From Cloeon dipterum (taxonomy: Eukaryota; Arthropoda; Insecta; Ephemeroptera; Baetidae): DNA of 64,000 bases. A program made the translations under genes and the position numbers. Positions within the stretch are counted from its first letter, which is position 1, and each line of letters starts with the position of its first letter. Below, piece by piece: positions 59,928-64,000 of this stretch. The notes under the pieces are model-generated. The model saw nothing but the letters and a program-made list of their open reading frames with translations, had not been told where the DNA came from and made no database searches. The DNA lies in assembly GCF_949628265.1 (NCBI RefSeq), contig NC_088787.1, positions 11,708,501 through 11,772,500 of the forward strand, given 5' to 3'.

Positions 59928-59965
59928 TTTATATATAAATATTGCAAAAATTCAAGATAAGATAA
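59928..59965 (-). promoter_or_regulatory. cGLR C promoter: TATATAAA with upstream tandem GATA
   Basis: TATATAAA (59935-59928, minus) follows TTATCTTATC (59965-59956). The downstream noncoding exon (atcaagaaacaagc, then gaagaaattttatt) and its donor |GTAGGAAAA near 59836 match unit B. Confidence 0.5.
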
Positions 59966-62900
59966 ATAAGCGTTTTGTTGTACGCGCTAATTTTTTCACG
60001 ATCACTCGAGAATATTTTTTGTTTTATCTGAAATAATTTCAGCTGAAGTAGTGCACTCCTACTGATAAAATTCCAATCGGTGCATTATCACCATCTATAA
60101 CTATGCATTTTAAAAAGGTACGCCTGTAAAAAAAACTATAAAAGCAGGGACAATAAATAAAATAATTGCTCTTTTGTGCCGAAAAATATCAAACATGAAT
60201 TAAATTATGTATAAAAACGGGGTAAGAAAAAAATCCGCACGCAATAACAATAATTTAGAGCGATAAGAAAGCTTGTGGCATTTTATGTTTTTTTCTTTTG
60301 CAGTCCTTACGTAGTTATTGCCGAGAGGATAAAAAATTGCACTCTAAAAAACCCTGATAAATGCATTTTTATGGGTTTTATAGTTCCTGAAAAACACAAA
60401 AACATATTCGTGTTTAAATGATACGTAAACCTAGCTTTAAATTTGAAAATATGTTCAATTACCGATTGCCGCACTGAGTATTATATAAAACAAAGTTATA
60501 TATTCAACCAAACTGACTAAAAATGATAATGAAATTAAATGAAGTGTTGTCTCCTTCTTGGGCCTGCTGGAGTTAGGAAAGTGCGTATGAATTCTCCTAG
60601 GATTCCGTTTCAATTTCTGAGAAAATCGGTTCCAAATTAATTTGCAAGCTAACCAAGCTGCTATATAGAACTGTCTTCTTATTGAAAATCATGATTTATT
60701 GCACCCCAGAAGAGAAATTTACCTTTAAAATCGCACCGCCCTTATAGATTGAGACGAGAGATATTGAAACCGTAGACAATCCGTTTAATTTTACCATCAA
60801 TTAGACAAAATCTAAAATTTAACTGCTACACGCGTTCTTGATTGGATTATATTTTTGGCTAAATTCCACACAAGAAATTCAATACATATGGAGTACTTTT
60901 GTTCAAGCTAAATGTGCAAAAACGTTGCCTTTTAAAGATACATTTAAAAAGTATTTTGAATTAATCTCAGATCTCAGAATGATCCATAGAATAATCTGGG
61001 GATAATCTATTAACTATGTTCAAATTTCCCCTTTGAGATTATTCTAGGGATAAGCTCCGCCCAATTCAGGTGACGTCACGTGCTCTCAGGAGATGTTACA
61101 TGGGAATAAGCAAATCTTCTGATTTTTTTAATTTACGAAATGATGAGCCAAAGTAAATTTTATATTTAAAATTTAGAGTAAACTACAAGGCGTTGATTGG
61201 TACCAATTTCAAACAATTTAGAGTAGCCACGAGATAAAGATTATTAAAATAAAATTTACAAGTAAAACGCACCAATTTCCTCCACTCTTTGGACTTATAG
61301 AGGGAGAAGACATCGTAACCATCGCTGGGACAGTGCCGCCTGCCCAGCACACGCGCCCAGGTTAACATACCTGATCAGCAGCGCCTATGATTCTAAATCA
61401 TTTATGCGGCGACGACTGCCATCTCACTGACATGTCAAACTGGATATCAGGTGGGTTAAAGGTGGAGTTGTGGCTCTGCTGATGACTTCCTGCCAGGACG
61501 AGTCTGGAGAAAGGGTCGGTCGTCATTTTGTTTTTTTTTTTTCTACATTTTCCTTGTTTCGTTTCGTCACTATGTATATGAACTATATTATATTCGCCAC
61601 TCGTCTGCATTGTCTTTTTTTCCTGTCGCTTTCTTTATAATTATTAGGGTTGGGAAACTTAGACTGTTTTTTTGTACAAAATAGTCGACTATTTTTAGAC
61701 GCTTTTTGCCCTCAAAAAGACTGTTTTTTAGACGGTTTTTGGTGATTTAGACGGTTTTAGACTGTTTTGAGAAGGCTAATTTTTGGTGCCAATTTCATGC
61801 ATTTTCAATATTTTTTCAGTTTTTCTCTCTATTATTAAAATTATGGGCCAAATAATTCACTTAAATATTACCAAAGTTCCTTGGAAAAAGCGGGAAAATG
61901 TTACTTATACAATGAATTATTATTATTTTTGTCACACAAATGACACCACCGACGACATATCTAATAGAGCACTGCACGGGTGTAAGAGTGCGGGTTTAAA
62001 CTCGCGGTTAATTGCACCGCGTAGCGGGTTGGTTTAATTTTTTATCGTTTCTGGTGGGTGCGGTGCGGTTGAGGGTTTATGCACTAAAAACCATGAAATA
62101 TTTTGTGATGCCGCCAACAGATGAAATTTATAATATGAAGATTCGGGCTTTCGGTAATACGGTTGCGGGTTTTTGGAGCACACGTCACCGCGGGTGCGGG
62201 TTAAAATTTAGAATTCTGTGGCTGGGTGCGGGTGAAAAAATTCCACCCGTGCAGAGATGGCTCTGGGAGCCTAGATAATCGCGGCAAATTAACGTTGCAT
62301 TCTGTTATATATTGTATAATATGAGAATTTCCCCAGCAAACGGCCTATTTTGGGGGATTTTAGACGGTTTTAGACTGTTTCAAGTGGGTTTAGACGATTT
62401 TCGGCAATTTAGACGGTTTTAGAAGATTTTAAGTGGGTGTCAATCGTCATCATTTTTCATGATTCGTGAAGATTTCATGTTTTTGGAAAGAAATAGAGCA
62501 CAGAAAAAAATTGTCGATCGTCTAAGTTTCCCAACCCTAATAATTATTATGACACAGTATGATTTACGAAAACCAGTAATAATTAGGGTTTCCAAATGAA
62601 GAACTATAAGCATTCTGTCCCATAAATCTAAAATTTTGAATTGGAATATACCTAAAATGGACATGAGTATGAAAAATCAAAAGACGAACTGAACCTACCC
62701 AAATTAGCGAATGCCGCAATGCCAAATTTGCTGTTCAAAATTCCGAAAATTCCAAAGTGGAAGAAGGCAAAGCGCAGAATTCATGCAGTTGTCTATGAGC
62801 GAGATTAGGTTCTTCTTTTACTGAAAACAAATTGTGGCTGCAGTCAATTTATATAGAATCGGATCCCCACTCCAATAAAGCGAAAACTAAAAAGCCATGT

Positions 62901-64000
62901 CACTTTGCATACTGAACAAATTACGTGTTGATCCTTTTTTGTGCTAATCTCAGCACGGTCTTTTCGTCGCTGCATGCTTTTCTTTCCACAAGCAATTTCC
63001 TTGTTTCGCACCCAAATTCATTGCGATGACCTCATTTGTCAGTCTGTCTGTTTCACTGCCGCACTTTTAAGCGATGCGTATAGCTCTTGGTCCACTGTTT
63101 TTGCCACTCTGCGATGCCAAAGATTTAGCCAGAAATAGCCACACGATTTACATTCCCGATACTCCAATGTCAGGCGAGTAGAATTATGTTATGCGAGACT
63201 TTTGTATTTTGATCTCGACAGCGGCAGAGGCGATTAAAAAATGTGCCATTATTAATAATCATATATAAGCCAAAAATTGTATTTTTTAAAATCGCAATTT
63301 CTAAAATTTCTCATAATTTATTTAAATTAATGCATGTTCATGACTGAAAATTTATAATAGAGCAGGCGTAATACTTCTTGCTCTATAATATACCTCTTAA
63401 GAGTTTATAGTCCTATGTACAAATAGCCACAAAATTAACTTAATAATTTGTTTAGATTATATTGAAAAAACAGGAATATTCAAGAGCATGTTTTATGGGT
63501 TTTATGACACAGATATTATGAAAAACTATCTGGCAAATGTATATTTCTTTATTTGTTTGTGGTATTTTGGCACGAAGAGTATGAGGAAGAAAAAGGCTAA
63601 TTTGGTCCAACGCAATCACAGAGTGAGTCAGTAAGACTTTTGAGAGCTCTGCTTTGAGATGGCGCGCGCAGCTTTACGCGCTCATATACCCCAGTGCGAA
63701 AAGTGCAAACTCCAACTCTTTGGTAATAAAATTGGTACTTCCCCCTCACCATTAGTTGCGATATGCGATGCGATACCTGCACCTGCGCTCGCTTTCATTC
63801 TCGTGTTTCTCATTGTGTCCTCCTTCTTTGACTGCACTTCATAGCGGATCAAATTTCAGGCAAAAAATCACGCAAGTCAAAATTGAAATTCTTTAATCTT
63901 ATTTAATTTATAATTAATTATAGCTGTATTTAATTTTAAAATTTACTGATTCCAGGTTCTTGATTGCGGGGGTATATCGTTGCGGTAGCGGCTAATGACT
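59966..64000. other. Distal part of duplicated unit C, no recognised gene
   Basis: This is collinear with 50000-52750 of unit B, except for an insertion of about 1.8 kb (roughly 60885-62660) that includes the hAT-type element and other foreign DNA. Within it, 60137-60144 is the conserved plus-strand TATAAAAG and 62848-62855 the conserved minus-strand TATATAAA. I found no frame with a recognisable product. Confidence 0.55.
61645..62539. mobile_element. Non-autonomous hAT-type DNA transposon (895 bp) with 8-bp target duplication
   Basis: The termini are inverted: tagggttgggaaacttagac at the left and gtctaagtttcccaacccta at the right. Both are flanked by the identical 8-mer ataattat (61637-61644 and 62540-62547), the hAT signature. 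Subterminal copies of ttagacggttttagactgttt cluster within 130 nt of the left end and 190 nt of the right end, as expected of transposase-binding sites. No transposase frame is present, so movement would need an enzyme in trans. Confidence 0.9.

Overview
This is a eukaryotic nuclear window, almost certainly from an arthropod (insect or other pancrustacean). It has AT-rich intergenic DNA, GT-AG introns that are often only 56-60 nt, and an insect-type B muscarinic receptor. The species cannot be fixed from the sequence. I placed splice sites by eye. For the multi-exon genes the exon lengths add up to whole codons and every junction keeps frame and family similarity, so most models are firm.

Layout. 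(1) 1-3695 holds no confident gene but contains a hairpin-forming dispersed repeat. (2) 3696-5973 (+) is the large terminal coding exon of an mAChR-B-type muscarinic receptor, with its 3'UTR to about 6460. (3) 6475-13352 is a gene-poor gap. (4) 13353-20920 (-) is a complete 13-exon TOPBP1 (multi-BRCT checkpoint scaffold). (5) 22401-27394 (-) is a ZNFX1-like SF1 RNA helicase lacking its N-terminal exon(s) and most zinc fingers. A 1.94-kb near-perfect palindrome sits inside one of its introns. (6) 27395-34461 is repeat-rich: inverted repeats and 5'-truncated LINE tails. (7) 34462-38381 (-) is threonyl-tRNA synthetase. (8) 39689-43653 (+) is ALDH16A1, an aldehyde-dehydrogenase-fold pseudoenzyme. 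(9) 43975-60000 is an immune-type cluster of three intact minus-strand cGAS-like receptor (cGLR) genes (A, B, C). Each is preceded on its left by the last ALDH16A1 exon or a decayed copy of it, so the duplicated unit is [ALDH16A1 terminal exon + cGLR + promoter]. Units B and C are separated by a 2-kb, 21-bp minisatellite and by shards of a second ZNFX1-like gene. (10) 60000-64000 is the distal part of unit C, interrupted by a hAT-type non-autonomous transposon with an 8-bp target duplication.

How the parts may work together. cGLRs are nucleotidyltransferases that sense nucleic acid (dsRNA in characterised insects) and make cyclic dinucleotides for STING. ZNFX1 is an RNA helicase with antiviral or small-RNA roles. 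Their proximity and joint rearrangement suggest a rapidly evolving RNA-sensing neighbourhood (inference). The most unusual observation is a conserved signal-peptide exon upstream of cGLRs A and C. It ends in a splice donor whose phase joins in frame to the cGLR start exon, predicting a secreted or ER-targeted isoform. In copy B this exon has decayed. All three cGLRs also share a double-GATA plus TATA promoter.
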